Counted from the stretch's first letter, positions 38,201 through 48,294 are shown. The stretch is DNA of 64,000 bases from Bradyrhizobium genosp. L (GCF_015624485.1 NZ_CP061378.1:6448001-6512000), one strand, 5' to 3'. Numbers and translations: made by a program. Notes: generated by a model from the sequence alone, not told the origin.

Positions 38201-39511
38201 ATGAAGCTCGACCGCTACGGCCTGACGCTGACCACCGCCTCGGACCGCGCCGCCGCACATTATGCCGATGGCGTCGACCGCATGCTGGCGGCATTGCACG
38301 GTGCGGATACCGCGTTCGATGCGGCGATCGCCGAAGATGGTGACTTCGCGATGGCCCATATCGGGCGGGCCCGCGTGCATCAGCTCAGCATGCAGGGCGC
38401 GGAGGCCCGCGCCAGGGCGGCCACGGCACGCCAGCTCGCCGCGGTCGCGAGCCCGCGCGAGCGTCAGCACGTCGGGATCATGGCCTCCGTGATCGAAAGC
38501 CAGCCGAAGCAGGCGATGGCCGCCGCCGAGCAACATCTCACCGAATATCCGCGCGACGCGCAGGTGCTGTCGCTTCTGCTCGGCGCTTTCGGCCTCTATG
38601 CCTTCTCGGGCCGCGCCGATCACGACGCGGCGCGGCTAGCGGTCTGCGAACGCTACGCCGCCGATTATGGCGACGACTGGTGGTTCCTGACCTACCTCGG
38701 CTGGTCGAAGACCGAGGCCGGCGATGTCGTCTCCGGACGCGCCGTCACCGAACGCGGCTATGCCCTGAAGCCGGAGAATGCCGGTGCCGCCCACTCGGTG
38801 GCGCATGCACTGTTCGAGCAAGGCAGTGGCGCGGAGGGCCGCGCCTTCCTGTCGAACTGGCTGCCGGCGAATGAGGGCACGAGCTTCCTGCAGGGCCATC
38901 TCGCCTGGCATCTCGCCCTGATTGCGATCGAGGATGGCGACGCCGATGGCGCGCTCGAGATCTATGAACATCACATCAAGCCGACAGGCCGGCCCTATCC
39001 GCCGCTCAACATCTACACCGACACGGCCTCGCTGCTCTGGCGGCTGTCGCTCGCCGGCAAGACCGGTCTCGACACACACTGGAAAGACGTCGCCGCCTAT
39101 GGCGACGGATACTTCCCGAAGGCCGGCGCGCATTTCGCCGACGTCCATCAAGCACTGGTCGCGGCCACCGCGAAGGGCGATGCGTTGCAGACACGGCTCG
39201 CGGAGATGGAAGCGCGTCACGCCGACGGCAGGCTGGCGCCCGGCCCCGCCGCGATCGGCCTCAACCGGGGCATCGCCGCCTTCGCCGCCGGCGATCACGC
39301 CGAAGCGGTCCGCGTCCTCGCGCCGCTGATGCCCGAGTTGGTGCGGATCGGCGGCAGTCACGCCCAGCGCGAATTGTGGGAGGACACGTTCATCGTGGCG
39401 TGCCTGCGCGCCGGACAGGGCCGGCAGGCCACCGGCCTGATCTCGGAGCGCCTGCATCGCCGCCCGTCTCGACGCGACCTTGCGTGGTCGCAGGAGGCGG
39501 CGCGGCAGTAG
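38201..39511 (+). CDS. Tetratricopeptide repeat protein, TTC38 family
   Basis: The product has 436 residues. It begins DRYGLTLTTASDRAAAHYADGVDRML, the typical opening of TTC38-like proteins. Helical repeats cover the rest (ERGYALKPENAGAAHSVAHALFEQG, HLAWHLALIAIEDGDADGALEIYEHHI). No signal peptide or membrane helix is seen. GGAGG lies eight bases before the ATG at 38201. Molecular function of the family is poorly known. It is divergent from the ABC ATPase gene. Confidence 0.85.
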   Translation: MKLDRYGLTLTTASDRAAAHYADGVDRMLAALHGADTAFDAAIAEDGDFAMAHIGRARVHQLSMQGAEARARAATARQLAAVASPRERQHVGIMASVIESQPKQAMAAAEQHLTEYPRDAQVLSLLLGAFGLYAFSGRADHDAARLAVCERYAADYGDDWWFLTYLGWSKTEAGDVVSGRAVTERGYALKPENAGAAHSVAHALFEQGSGAEGRAFLSNWLPANEGTSFLQGHLAWHLALIAIEDGDADGALEIYEHHIKPTGRPYPPLNIYTDTASLLWRLSLAGKTGLDTHWKDVAAYGDGYFPKAGAHFADVHQALVAATAKGDALQTRLAEMEARHADGRLAPGPAAIGLNRGIAAFAAGDHAEAVRVLAPLMPELVRIGGSHAQRELWEDTFIVACLRAGQGRQATGLISERLHRRPSRRDLAWSQEAARQ

Positions 39512-39763
39512 CTGCGCTCAGTCGGCCTTCGCCATGAACGCCGTGAGCGCCTCGCGATCTGCTTGCGGCATCGTCAGCCCGAGCTTCGAGCGCCGCCACA
39601 GGATGTCGTCGGGAAATCGCGCCCACTCCCGCTGCATGAGATAGCGCACTTCCGCCGCGGTCAGCTCGGGGCCGAAGGCCGGGCCGAGATCCGCCCTCTC
39701 CCTGGCGTCTCCCAGGACATCGGCGACATTCAGCCCATAGGCGGCGACTAGAGCCTTTCCGAT

Positions 39764-40360
39764 TTAGACAGAAGCATATCCTGCGTTGCGCAGGTAGTTT
39801 GCGCATTCTTGCGGTGTGAAGTGTTGGAGAAGACTGCCAATGCGACGCCAGACGCCGTCGACGGTGCGTTCTTCAGCCTTGCGGAGCAGGATTTTGAGCT
39901 TTGCGAAGACCTGCTCGATCGGATTGAGGTCGGGGCTATAGGGCGGCAGGAAGACGAGCCGGGCGCCCGCGGCGCGGATGGCCGTGCGGATAGCTTGGCC
40001 CTTGTGGGAGCCGAGATTGTCCATGACGACAATGTCGCCGGGTTGGAGCGTTGGCACCAGCAACTGCTCGACATAGGCACGGAAGCTCTCGCCGTTGATC
40101 GGCCCGTCGATGACGCAGGGGGCCGCGATACGGTCGTGCCGGAGTGCTGCGAGGAAGGTCATCGTCCGCCAATGGCCGTGCGGGACCTGAGCCCTGAGAG
40201 GGGCGCCCCGTCGCCACCAGCCATGGGTCCGGGCCATGTTGGTCTTTGCCCAGGTCTCATCGATGAAGACGAGACGAGCAGGATCGATTTTCGACTGGTG
40301 TCGTCTCCACCAGGCCCGGCGGCGCGCGATGTCAGGACGATCCTGCTCTGTCGCGAACAC
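39764..40360 (-). CDS. IS630 transposase, DDE part (OrfB)
   Basis: The product has 198 residues counted from a GTG; it is probably made as a fusion with OrfA. Catalytic residues are visible: D in [12 protein letters not shown] in [12 protein letters not shown], and E in [14 protein letters not shown]. The stop lies within the terminal inverted repeat. The frame is +1 relative to OrfA, and the A8 tract at 40370-40363 is the likely site of frameshifting or polymerase slippage. Confidence 0.9.
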   Translation of the reverse strand: MFATEQDRPDIARRRAWWRRHQSKIDPARLVFIDETWAKTNMARTHGWWRRGAPLRAQVPHGHWRTMTFLAALRHDRIAAPCVIDGPINGESFRAYVEQLLVPTLQPGDIVVMDNLGSHKGQAIRTAIRAAGARLVFLPPYSPDLNPIEQVFAKLKILLRKAEERTVDGVWRRIGSLLQHFTPQECANYLRNAGYASV

Positions 40361-40706
40361 GGTTTTTTTTGAAGCTGATGCCTTGGCGCTTGAGGAATCG
40401 CCAGAGCGTGTCGCAGGACACTACGACGCCGCGCTCCCCAAGCTCCGCCAACAGCGCGTGCAGGGTCAGATCAGGCTTCGCGGTCAGCCGAGCCAGCAGC
40501 CAGTCGCGCTCACCTTCCAGCAGGTAAGGCCGCCTGCCGCCCATCGGCCTGGCCGCCGCGCTGCCTGTCGCTCGCGCCCGCTGCGACCATTTCACGACGC
40601 TCGCAACGCTGACGTCATACAGTTCCGCCACCGCCCGGCACGTTTCGCCACTTGCAACCAACCCAACAACACGCTCACGCAGATCCAGTGAGTATGCTCG
40701 CGCCAT
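40332..40706 (-). CDS. IS630 transposase, DNA-binding part (OrfA)
   Basis: The product has 124 residues with a helix-turn-helix near residues 8-45 ([34 protein letters not shown]) and a second one near 80-115 ([20 protein letters not shown]). It overlaps OrfB by 29 bases. The reading frame is also open upstream into the truncated dehydrogenase. The A8 run just before its end allows the shift into OrfB. Confidence 0.9.
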   Translation of the reverse strand: MARAYSLDLRERVVGLVASGETCRAVAELYDVSVASVVKWSQRARATGSAAARPMGGRRPYLLEGERDWLLARLTAKPDLTLHALLAELGERGVVVSCDTLWRFLKRQGISFKKNRVRDRAGSS

Positions 40707-42092
40707 CCTTGCTGGCCTCCGTCCCAGCAGGAAGCTTGAATCAGAGCTCACCTGATTTGGGAATCCCCGATTCAGACAAAGTCGGAAAGACTCTAGCCGC
40801 CGTGCCTGCTCCTCGCTCAAGAAACGCCAGCGGTCGCGGGCGATATCGACCTCGGTCTCGAAACGCTGCCACGCAAAACCGCCGCCGGGCAGCGGGGCGG
40901 TTGCGGTCCAGCGCGGTGTCATCGGATAGAACCGCGTGAATTCGGCGACGGCGCGCTCGGCGCGACGCCGCGAGGTGGTGACGTCGCCACCGAACATCGT
41001 GAGCAACGGCGCCTTGCCGCGCTTGAAGTCCCGGATCGTTGCGCCGCCGCGCCGGCGGGCGGATGCGAGCACCGAGTTGGCACCCGTGACCGTTCGCACC
41101 ACGTCCGCCGGGGCGATCTGCTCGCGAAAATAGCGATTGGCCGCGTCGCAGAGGTAGCCCACCTCGCGCACGCCAGTCGCGACCACGGCCGGATCGCCCT
41201 TGAAGGCATGATCGACGCTGCCAATCAGAGTGAAGTCGCGCGCATAGGGGCTCGCGAAGATCAGCCGGCCGTCGCGGTTCTGGAACACATAGACGCCGTC
41301 GCCCTCGAACAAGCGGCGCACCACGATCTGGCTGATCTGCGTGGTCGCGAGCTGCGGCGCCGGCACGCGCAGGATCGTATCGGCGACGGAGGCGGCCCAC
41401 GCGCCGGTCGCGTTGATCAGCGACCGCGCCGTGATCACCCGGCGATAGCCGCGATCGATCACGACCAGACGCCAGGTCTCGCCGCGGTCCGCCCTCGTCA
41501 CCCGCGCGCCGGTGCGGATATCGGCACCGCGCGCCGCGGCATCGACGGCGTTGAGCACGACGAGCCGGGCGTCATCCACGACGCAATCGGAATGTTCGAA
41601 CGCGGTCCCGAACGGCCGCTGCAGCGCATTTCCGACCGGATGATGGGTGACGTCGAGCACCTCCGAGCGTGGCAGGCCGCTGCGCGGGGCCAGCCGATCG
41701 TAAAGCAGCAGCCACGCGCGTAGCTGCCAGGGCGGCCGCGCGTCGGCGTGCGCGGGGATCGCGAAGCGCGCCGGCCGCACCAGATGCGGCGCGATGCGCA
41801 GCCAGACGTCGCGCTCCCTGAGCGTGGCACGGACACGAAAGAACGCCCGCCGCTCCAGCCCGGCCAGATCGCCATGGATCAGCCGCGGCGAGGCGCTCGA
41901 CGCGCCGGATCCGAGATCGCCCTGTTCCAGCAGGATCACGCGCAGGCCGCGGCCAGCCGCATCACGGGCCACGCTGGTGCCGTTCAGGCCGCCGCCGATG
42001 ATCGCGAGGTCGTAATCCGCCATGCGCAACGCCTATCGCATTTTCGTGCGAACGAAATACGTGTTCGCACGGAAAAGCGTCAACGCGTGGCG

Positions 42093-43613
42093 CTAACCGG
42101 TGCCCGCCGAGGCGAAGAAATCCTCGGGGCTGTCGACTTCGACCAGCTTCCTTCCCTCGATCATCCAGAACCGGTTGGCCACCGTCCGCACGAACTGGCG
42201 ATCGTGCGACACCACGAGGCAGCTCGCCTGATGCTCCATCAGTTCATCCTCCAGCGCCTCCTGCCCCTCGATGTCGAGGTGGTTGGTCGGCTCGTCGAGC
42301 AGATAGAAGTTCGGCTGGGTGAGCCGCAGCACCAGCATGCCGAGACGGGCCTTCTGCCCGCCCGACAGCCGCCCGATCGGGCGGCCTTGCATCTCGAGCG
42401 ACAGACCGGCGCCGGCGAGCAGGCCGCGCGCGCGCTGATCGCCGACCGCGAAGCGCCGCGTGATGACGCGCATCGGCGTGTCCGCCTCGGCAAGATCGGC
42501 CAGCGCCTGGTCGCAATAGCCAAGCACCAGCGATTCAGTGGCCCTGATGTCGGCTGCCGCCTCGCTATGTTCGATCGCCTGGCGCAGCGTCGCGACCAGC
42601 CGGGTCTTGCCCGCGCCGTTGGCGCCCAACAGCGCGATCCGGTCGCCCCTGCAGACGAAGTGCCGACCGGTCCGGAACAGCGGCCTGCCATCGGGTGTGG
42701 CGATGGCGGCATCGTTCAGCCTGATCAGCACCTTGGCATGGGTATCGCGATTGGCGAGCCTGATCGTTCCCGCGGAGCGTTCGACATGCGCGGGCTTGGC
42801 GGTCTCCTCCAGTCTCTCGGCGCGTTGCTTCAGTTGCCTGGTCTTCGACAGCAGGAGGTCGCTGCCGGAATTGATGCCAAGGTTGTTGAGCTTTGCGGCC
42901 TGCTGGCGAAGCTGCTTCGCGGTCTTCATGTCCCTGGCATGGCGCCGCTCCTCCGACGCATCGATCTCGTCGACCGCCGCGCGCGCCGGCGTGTAGGGCA
43001 ACGCGAACAGCTGCGAGCGCTCCGGCCGCAGGAACAGCGTCCGGGTCGTCGTCGCATCGAGAAAGGCGCGGTCGTGGCTTGCGATCACGACCGGCATCTC
43101 GCGCGGCAGCGCGTTCAGCCAGGCTTCGAGCCGAGCGATCTTGGCGAGATCGAGATGGTTGGTCGGCTCGTCGAGCAGCAACATGTCGGGCTCGGTCACC
43201 AGCACGCGGCCGAGCAGCGCAAGCCGCAGCCAGCCGCCGCTCAATTGCTGCAGCGGTCGCGTCCACAGCTCCTCGGGGACCTCGAGCGATTGCAGGGCGA
43301 CATCGACCCGCCAGCCTTCGCTGCCGCGTTGCCCACGCGGCAGCGCCTCGAGCACGGCGGCATGGAACGGCATATCCAGCAGCCCCAGTGGCGCGTCCTG
43401 CTCGACATGGCCGATGGTCAGCCCGCGCGACCTGACGATGTCGCCCTCATTGGGCTCGATTTGGCCCGCGATACAGCGCAGCAGCGTGGACTTGCCGCGG
43501 CCGTTGGCGGCCACGAGGCCGATCCGGTCACCGGCATTGACGACGAGGTTCAGTTGCGAAAACAGCGGCGCGTTCAGCGTCACGCCGAGATTGCGGACAT
43601 TGATCAGGGTCAC
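42093..43613 (-). CDS. ABC-F family ATPase
   Basis: The product has 506 residues with two ABC domains and no membrane segment. Walker A motifs are AANGRGKST (first) and GANGAGKTR (second); signatures are LSGGW and LSGGQ; both Walker B motifs read LLDEPTNHLD. The linker between the domains (about residues 205-290, charged, DMKTAKQLRQQAAKLN) is the arm that reaches the ribosomal P site in this family. ABC-F proteins act on ribosomes; some protect against antibiotics, others are translation factors. The GTG at 43613 has AGAGAA five bases upstream. A leader peptide and paired segments upstream suggest control at translation. Confidence 0.85.
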   Translation of the reverse strand: MTLINVRNLGVTLNAPLFSQLNLVVNAGDRIGLVAANGRGKSTLLRCIAGQIEPNEGDIVRSRGLTIGHVEQDAPLGLLDMPFHAAVLEALPRGQRGSEGWRVDVALQSLEVPEELWTRPLQQLSGGWLRLALLGRVLVTEPDMLLLDEPTNHLDLAKIARLEAWLNALPREMPVVIASHDRAFLDATTTRTLFLRPERSQLFALPYTPARAAVDEIDASEERRHARDMKTAKQLRQQAAKLNNLGINSGSDLLLSKTRQLKQRAERLEETAKPAHVERSAGTIRLANRDTHAKVLIRLNDAAIATPDGRPLFRTGRHFVCRGDRIALLGANGAGKTRLVATLRQAIEHSEAAADIRATESLVLGYCDQALADLAEADTPMRVITRRFAVGDQRARGLLAGAGLSLEMQGRPIGRLSGGQKARLGMLVLRLTQPNFYLLDEPTNHLDIEGQEALEDELMEHQASCLVVSHDRQFVRTVANRFWMIEGRKLVEVDSPEDFFASAGTG

Positions 43614-43618
43614 GATCG

Positions 43619-43766
43619 TTCTCTGGTCTTGCCGGCGATCGCGCCATCCGGGGCCTACAGCCAACAACGGACAGACGCGTCGAAGCGCGGCGGGGACGGG
43701 AGTGCAGCGACCAACGCTTCACGCGTTCGATGCCGCACGGCCACGAAGGGCAGACCAGGAAGAGAA
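43619..43766 (-). promoter_or_regulatory. Possible RBS-sequestering long-range helix before the ABC-F gene
   Basis: On the minus strand, TTCTCTTCCTGGTCTGCC (43766-43749) can pair with GGCAAGACCAGAGAA (43633-43619), giving runs of 6, 6 and 3 base pairs with a three-base bulge and a one-base bulge. The second arm contains the ABC-F ribosome-binding site. The first arm begins about 18 bases after the leader-peptide stop, so a ribosome stalled on the leader could shift the folding. Confidence 0.45.
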
Positions 43767-43783
43767 TCTAGGCGAGTTTCCGG

Positions 43784-43855
43784 TCAGCCCTGCAAACGCA
43801 TTTGCAGGGCGTCGACGGGGCCGCGCTTGAGGTGGGGATCGAAAAATCTCGCCAC
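43784..43855 (-). CDS. Leader peptide (uORF) upstream of the ABC-F gene
   Basis: This is a 23-codon frame starting at GTG with the near-perfect AAAGGAGGG seven bases upstream, the strongest ribosome-binding site in this neighbourhood. The peptide begins MARFFDPHLKRG and ends LQMRLQG. Its last third is encoded within a 10-bp-stem hairpin, and the stop follows directly. The position 170 bases before an ABC-F gene matches leader peptides that sense ribosome-targeting drugs in other ABC-F and erm genes. Function here is inferred. Confidence 0.6.
   Translation of the reverse strand: MARFFDPHLKRGPVDALQMRLQG
43787..43810 (-). promoter_or_regulatory. 10-bp hairpin overlapping the end of the ABC-F leader peptide
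   Basis: A perfect stem GCCCTGCAAA/TTTGCAGGGC with a four-base loop TGCG covers the last codons of the leader peptide. Translation of the leader must melt it. No U-tract follows, so it is not a simple terminator. Confidence 0.6.
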
Positions 43856-43953
43856 GACGCAGCCCTCCTTTCTCGGCTAGGTGATGTGGTGGTGCAACGT
43901 TAGCCAGACCGGCCGTGGATGGCAAGCGCGGCCGCCCGTCGCATCCCGAACCG

Positions 43954-46641
43954 TCAGCCGACCTTGCGCACGGATTCCACGGCCTGGTCGCCGCCGACCA
44001 GCGCGGCATATTGGCCGATCGGCGCCGGCCTGCCGAGCAGATAGCCCTGCACCGCATCGCAGCCTTCTTCCGCGAGGAAAGCGAGCTGCGCCTCGGTCTC
44101 GACGCCCTCGGCGACGATCGACATTTCGAGGCCGTGGCCGAGATCGATGACGGCGCGCACGATCGCGGCCGATTGCGGGTTGCGGCCGAGATTGATGACG
44201 AAGGCGCGATCGATCTTGATCTTGTCGAACGGAAACGCCTGCAGGTAGCTCAGCGAGGAATAACCGCTGCCGAAATCGTCCATCGAGATGCGCACGCCGA
44301 GCGCCTTGAGCCGCCGCAGCAGCGACAGGCCGCGGTCGAAATCCTCGATCAGCACGCCTTCGGTGATCTCGAGCTCGAGCCGGTCGGGCGCAAGCCCGGT
44401 CTCGAGCAGGATCGAATGCACGAGGCCGACGAGATCGCCATGGATGAATTGCGCCGGCGACAGGTTGACGGCGACCTGCAGCGGCACGGTCCAGGAGGCG
44501 GCCTCCCGGCAGGCCTCGCGCAGGATCCATTCGCCCATCTCGACGATTAGGCCGCTTTCTTCCGCGAGCGGAATGAAATCGCTCGGCGGCACGAAACCGC
44601 GCACCGGATGATGCCAGCGCGCCAGCGCCTCGAAGCCGATCACGCCGCTCGCCGCGGGCGTGGCGCCGGCAGCCGCCTGCGGCTGATAGTAGAGCGACAA
44701 TTCGCCGTTGCGGATCGCGACCGAGAGCTCCTGGTGCAGTGCGCGGCGATCGCGGATGTGCTGGTCCATCTCCGGCTCGTAGATCGAGATGGTGCCGCGC
44801 GACTTCGCCTTGGCGCGAAACAGCGCCGCGCCGGCATTGGCGAGCAGCGCGGCCGCGTCCGATCCGTTGTGCGGGAACACCGCGATGCCAGTGGTGAGCC
44901 CGGTGCGGACCGACTTGCCGTCGATGGCAAAATCCTGGCCCAGCGCCTCGCCGGCCTGTTCGGCGAGCGCGATGCCGGCGGCCGGCTGCCTGCCGTCGAT
45001 GATCAGGCCGAACTCGTCGCCGGACAGCCGGGCGACCACGCCGCCACGTGCCACCGCCTGCAGGCGATGCGCGACCTCGATCAGGACCTTGTCGCCCAGC
45101 GCGTGGCCGAACACGTCGTTGATCTCCTTCAGCCCGTCGAGATCGACGCAGAGCACGGCGAACTCCTCGTCGGTGCCGGCACAGGCCTCGATCATCTGGG
45201 TCAGCGCCTGCAGGAAGGCGGCGCGGTTCGGCAGGTCGGTCAGGCCGTCGTGATAGGCCATGTGCGCCATCCGCGACTCGGTCTGGCGGCGGTCGGTGAC
45301 GTCCTCATGGGTCTTGATCAGATATTGCGCCTCGCCGGCATCATCGAGCACGGTCATGCGGCGGGTCAGGAACAGCCGCAGGCCGTCCTTGGTCGAGATC
45401 GGGTGCTCCTCGGCGATCATGACGCGCTTCTTGATCGCGGCCTCGTCGCGGGCGACGATCAGCTTGGCTTCGCGCGGATTGAAGATGTCGGTGGCGGTGA
45501 GCCCGGTGGCGTCCTCGCGGCGGCGGTTGAGGATGGTCTCGGCGCTGCGGTTGGCGAGCAGATAGCGGCCGTCGCTGACGCGCTGCACGATCAGCGAGAC
45601 CGGGATGTTGTCGACCACGAGCTCGAGGAACTTCTTGTTGTTCTCGAGCTCGCGCGACAGCGAACGGCGGTCGGTGACGTCCTCGAAGAGCGCAATCAGG
45701 AATTCCGGTTCGCCGGCCTCGTTGCGGGCGATGACGCGGTTGGAGGCGAGAATACGCTTCTCCGCGCCGCGCTCGACCAGGAATTCGCTGCGGTGATAGC
45801 CTTCCGGCGCCTGCAGTGCCGCGCGGTCCGCCGCCTCGATGCTGGCGGCGGTCTCGGGACGGAAGATCTCGTCGGCGTGTCGGCCGACGATGTGATCGCG
45901 CGAGAAGCGGGAGAAGCGCTCGAAGGCGCGGTTGGCGAATATGTAGCGGCCGTCCTCGATGTTCTTGGCGGCGACGCAGACCGGGACGTTGTCGAGCACC
46001 GATTCCAGGAATTGCGTGGTCGAGGCGAGCTTGCGCGACAGCTTGCGCTGGTCGGTGCAATCGAGATGGGTGGCGATCGAGCCGCCGTTCGGCAACGGAA
46101 AGTATTTCACCAGCACCGACTTGCCGTCCGGCAGCTCGGTGACGAGCCCTTCCGGGGTCGCGGCCTTGGTATAGAAATCGTCGGTGCTCAGATCGAGCAC
46201 GCCGTAGTTGCGGCGCAGCTCCAGCAGGTCGGGCCCGGTCATGTTGCGCCTGATATCGGCGCGCGACAGGCTGTAGATCTCGAGATAGCGGTCGTTGCAA
46301 AGCACGATGCGTCCGCGCGCATCCGTCATCACGACGCCCTGGTTCAGATGGTTGAGGGCCGACGCGACGAAGGCGCTGCGGCGCAGCTGCGATCGCTTGG
46401 CCTTGCGCAGGGCCGCGAGAATCCACAGTCCGACCGCGCCGAGAAAGGACGCGACGACCACGCTGCCGATCAACAGCTCCCAGACCAGATTGGGATCGAA
46501 ATCACCGAGATAGCTCGACGGCGCGAACGCGCTGGAAGCCGCACGGGCCGCGCCGCATGGCATGGCGACGGCGCTCAGGCAAAGCGCAAGCCTTGCCGGA
46601 ATCGAAGCCTTCCCGCCTGCCTGCCACGTCTTGCCAGCCAT
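43954..46641 (-). CDS. PAS-GGDEF-EAL cyclic-di-GMP signalling protein
   Basis: The product has 895 residues. A signal-like N-terminus (ending AARAAS near 35) and a membrane helix (about 55-78) precede three PAS-like domains (about 92-200, 210-325, 335-450). The GGDEF domain has the site ARLSGDEFGLI, a functional variant with serine first. The EAL domain has GFEALARWHHP, ITEGVLIED and MDDFGSGYSSLSYL, with the metal and substrate residues present. Both synthesis and breakdown of c-di-GMP are thus possible, but which dominates cannot be told. It is transcribed towards the ABC-F leader. Confidence 0.9.
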   Translation of the reverse strand: MAGKTWQAGGKASIPARLALCLSAVAMPCGAARAASSAFAPSSYLGDFDPNLVWELLIGSVVVASFLGAVGLWILAALRKAKRSQLRRSAFVASALNHLNQGVVMTDARGRIVLCNDRYLEIYSLSRADIRRNMTGPDLLELRRNYGVLDLSTDDFYTKAATPEGLVTELPDGKSVLVKYFPLPNGGSIATHLDCTDQRKLSRKLASTTQFLESVLDNVPVCVAAKNIEDGRYIFANRAFERFSRFSRDHIVGRHADEIFRPETAASIEAADRAALQAPEGYHRSEFLVERGAEKRILASNRVIARNEAGEPEFLIALFEDVTDRRSLSRELENNKKFLELVVDNIPVSLIVQRVSDGRYLLANRSAETILNRRREDATGLTATDIFNPREAKLIVARDEAAIKKRVMIAEEHPISTKDGLRLFLTRRMTVLDDAGEAQYLIKTHEDVTDRRQTESRMAHMAYHDGLTDLPNRAAFLQALTQMIEACAGTDEEFAVLCVDLDGLKEINDVFGHALGDKVLIEVAHRLQAVARGGVVARLSGDEFGLIIDGRQPAAGIALAEQAGEALGQDFAIDGKSVRTGLTTGIAVFPHNGSDAAALLANAGAALFRAKAKSRGTISIYEPEMDQHIRDRRALHQELSVAIRNGELSLYYQPQAAAGATPAASGVIGFEALARWHHPVRGFVPPSDFIPLAEESGLIVEMGEWILREACREAASWTVPLQVAVNLSPAQFIHGDLVGLVHSILLETGLAPDRLELEITEGVLIEDFDRGLSLLRRLKALGVRISMDDFGSGYSSLSYLQAFPFDKIKIDRAFVINLGRNPQSAAIVRAVIDLGHGLEMSIVAEGVETEAQLAFLAEEGCDAVQGYLLGRPAPIGQYAALVGGDQAVESVRKVG

Positions 46642-46918
46642 CAGTCACCCGCGGATTTCCGGGACGCGAGTGTCCGGCTGCGGCGGTTTGGATCGGGTAA
46701 ACGCGGTCAGATGCAACTGGAAAATGTGACTTAAAACACGGCAATTGCCCTGTCATGATTAATGGTCCACTAACAGGGTATCGCTCTGCAACTATTCCAG
46801 ACCGTCCAAGCACTTAGAGCACAAGCAATTGGGCTGCGGAATCTGCTAGGCAGGCAATCCCGATCGGGCGGGCGGCGAGCCGTTCGTCGCTGCGGAATTT
46901 TCGGATCTGAAGGACGAG

Positions 46919-48022
46919 ATGGACAGGGTTGATTGCGTGATCGTTGGCGCCGGGGTGATCGGCCTTGCCGTGGCGCGCCGGCTGGCGCAGGCCGGCCGCG
47001 AAGTGATTGTGATCGAGGAGGCGGACGCGATCGGCACCGTGACCTCGTCGCGCAACAGCGAGGTGATCCACGCCGGCATCTACTACCGAGCCGGCAGCCT
47101 GATGGCGCGGATGTGCGTCGCCGGCAAACGCGCGCTGTACCGCTATTGCGCCGAGCACGGCATCCCGCACAGGAATTGCGGCAAGCTGATCGTCGCCACC
47201 AAATCTGCGGAAACCGAAAAGCTGGACGCGATCCGCGCGCATGCCGCGGCCAATGGCGTCGACGACATGCAGCTGCTGTCGGGCGAGGCGGCGCGTGCGC
47301 TGGAGCCGGCGCTGAATTGCGACGCGGCGCTGCTGTCGCCGTCGACCGGGATCATCGACAGCCATGCCTATATGCTGGCGCTGCGCGGCGACGCCGAGGC
47401 GGCCGGTGCGGCGCTTGCCTTCATGACGCCGCTGCTGCACGCCCACGCCACGGACAGCGGGATCGAGATCGAGACCGGCGGAGCTTCGCCGATGACGCTC
47501 GCCTGCGATCTCCTGGTCAATGCCGCGGGCCTCGGCGCAACGGCGGTCGCGCGCTCGATCGAGGGCATGCCGATCGAGATGATTCCGACCGCCTATCTCG
47601 CCAAGGGCAATTACTTCAGCTGCAACGCCAGGGCGCCGTTCTCGCGGTTGATCTATCCGGTGCCGGAGCCCGGCGGGCTCGGCGTGCACCTCACCCTCGA
47701 CCTGGCGGGACAGGCGCGGTTTGGGCCCGACGTCGAGTGGATCGATCACGTCGACTATGCCGTCGACCCTGCTCGGGCCGAACGCTTCTATCCGGCGATC
47801 CGGAAATACTGGCCGACCCTGCCGGATGGCGCGCTGATGCCGAGCTATTCGGGAATCCGGCCCAAGATCGTGCCGCCGGCGGTCGCGACCCAGGATTTCC
47901 TGATCCAGGGGCCGTGCGACCATGGCGTCTCCGGGCTGATCAACCTGTTCGGGATCGAATCACCCGGCCTGACATCGTCGCTCGCGATCGCCGACCATGT
48001 CGGCGATCTGGCCGGGTCCTGA
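46919..48022 (+). CDS. FAD-dependent oxidoreductase, L-2-hydroxyglutarate oxidase (LhgO)-like
   Basis: The product has 367 residues. The dinucleotide-binding motif [20 protein letters not shown] opens the protein. [24 protein letters not shown] is typical of the LhgO/L2HGDH group, as is the C-terminal GIRPKIVPP and [28 protein letters not shown]. The enzyme of this group oxidises L-2-hydroxyglutarate to 2-oxoglutarate with electrons to quinone or oxygen. It stands alone, divergent from the c-di-GMP gene. Other DAO-fold substrates are possible. Confidence 0.85.
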   Translation: MDRVDCVIVGAGVIGLAVARRLAQAGREVIVIEEADAIGTVTSSRNSEVIHAGIYYRAGSLMARMCVAGKRALYRYCAEHGIPHRNCGKLIVATKSAETEKLDAIRAHAAANGVDDMQLLSGEAARALEPALNCDAALLSPSTGIIDSHAYMLALRGDAEAAGAALAFMTPLLHAHATDSGIEIETGGASPMTLACDLLVNAAGLGATAVARSIEGMPIEMIPTAYLAKGNYFSCNARAPFSRLIYPVPEPGGLGVHLTLDLAGQARFGPDVEWIDHVDYAVDPARAERFYPAIRKYWPTLPDGALMPSYSGIRPKIVPPAVATQDFLIQGPCDHGVSGLINLFGIESPGLTSSLAIADHVGDLAGS

Positions 48023-48108
48023 ACGATTTCAGCATACGCTGCCGAGGGATGGTCGCGCTCAAGCGTCCATCCGGCGGCAGATCAGCTTTGGTTAATGTCG
48101 GTGGGGGG

Positions 48109-48294
48109 CTAGTGGACCGTGTCGTCCGCGGAACACTTCAACCGCTCGATCTGGTCCTTGACCATCAGCTTGCGGCGCTTCAGCTCGCAAATGTGCAGGT
48201 CGTCTACGGAGGGATGCACGAGCGCTTCGTGCAGTTCGTTCTCGAGTATTTTGTGCTTACGCTCCAGCTCAACGAGATGGGCCTGTATTGCCAT
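48109..48294 (-). CDS. YdcH/DUF465 family small coiled-coil protein
   Basis: The product has 61 residues from the ATG at 48294 with GAGGAG about eight bases upstream. It is one long coiled coil with the family pattern LVELERKHKILENELHEAL, then LKRRKLMVKDQIERL. Function of the family is unknown. A related protein is encoded 240 bases away on the other strand. Confidence 0.8.
   Translation of the reverse strand: MAIQAHLVELERKHKILENELHEALVHPSVDDLHICELKRRKLMVKDQIERLKCSADDTVH

Larger units (their letters stand above)
39751..40793 (-). mobile_element. IS630-family insertion sequence, complete, in glpD
   Basis: The element is 1043 bases long, flanked by TA at 39749-39750 and 40794-40795, the target duplicated by IS630/Tc1-mariner elements. 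Terminal inverted repeats start GAGCCTTTCCGATTTAG at one end and GAGTCTTTCCGACTTTG at the other. It carries two overlapping transposase frames joined through an A8 run. Both ends and the catalytic residues appear intact, so it may be active. Confidence 0.93.
39518..42023 (-). pseudogene. glpD: FAD-dependent glycerol-3-phosphate dehydrogenase, split by an IS630 element
   Basis: The 5' part (42023 to 40794) encodes the FAD site DYDLAIIGGGLNGTSVARDA, the LIHGDLAGLERR segment and the substrate-binding body. The 3' part (39750 to 39518) encodes the C-terminal helical domain (DILWRRSKLGLTMPQADR). A 1043-base insertion separates them at a TA inside a leucine codon context (CGG CTA GTC). The dehydrogenase feeds glycerol-3-phosphate electrons to quinone. 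Joining the ends with one TA restores an uninterrupted frame, so the loss is recent and in principle reversible. The first part runs in frame into the transposase, making a predicted 565-codon hybrid. Confidence 0.87.

Noticed and set aside
41748..43880. 710-codon plus-strand frame across glpD and the ABC-F gene
   Set aside because: It spans two convincing minus-strand genes and the region between them; no motif supports it.
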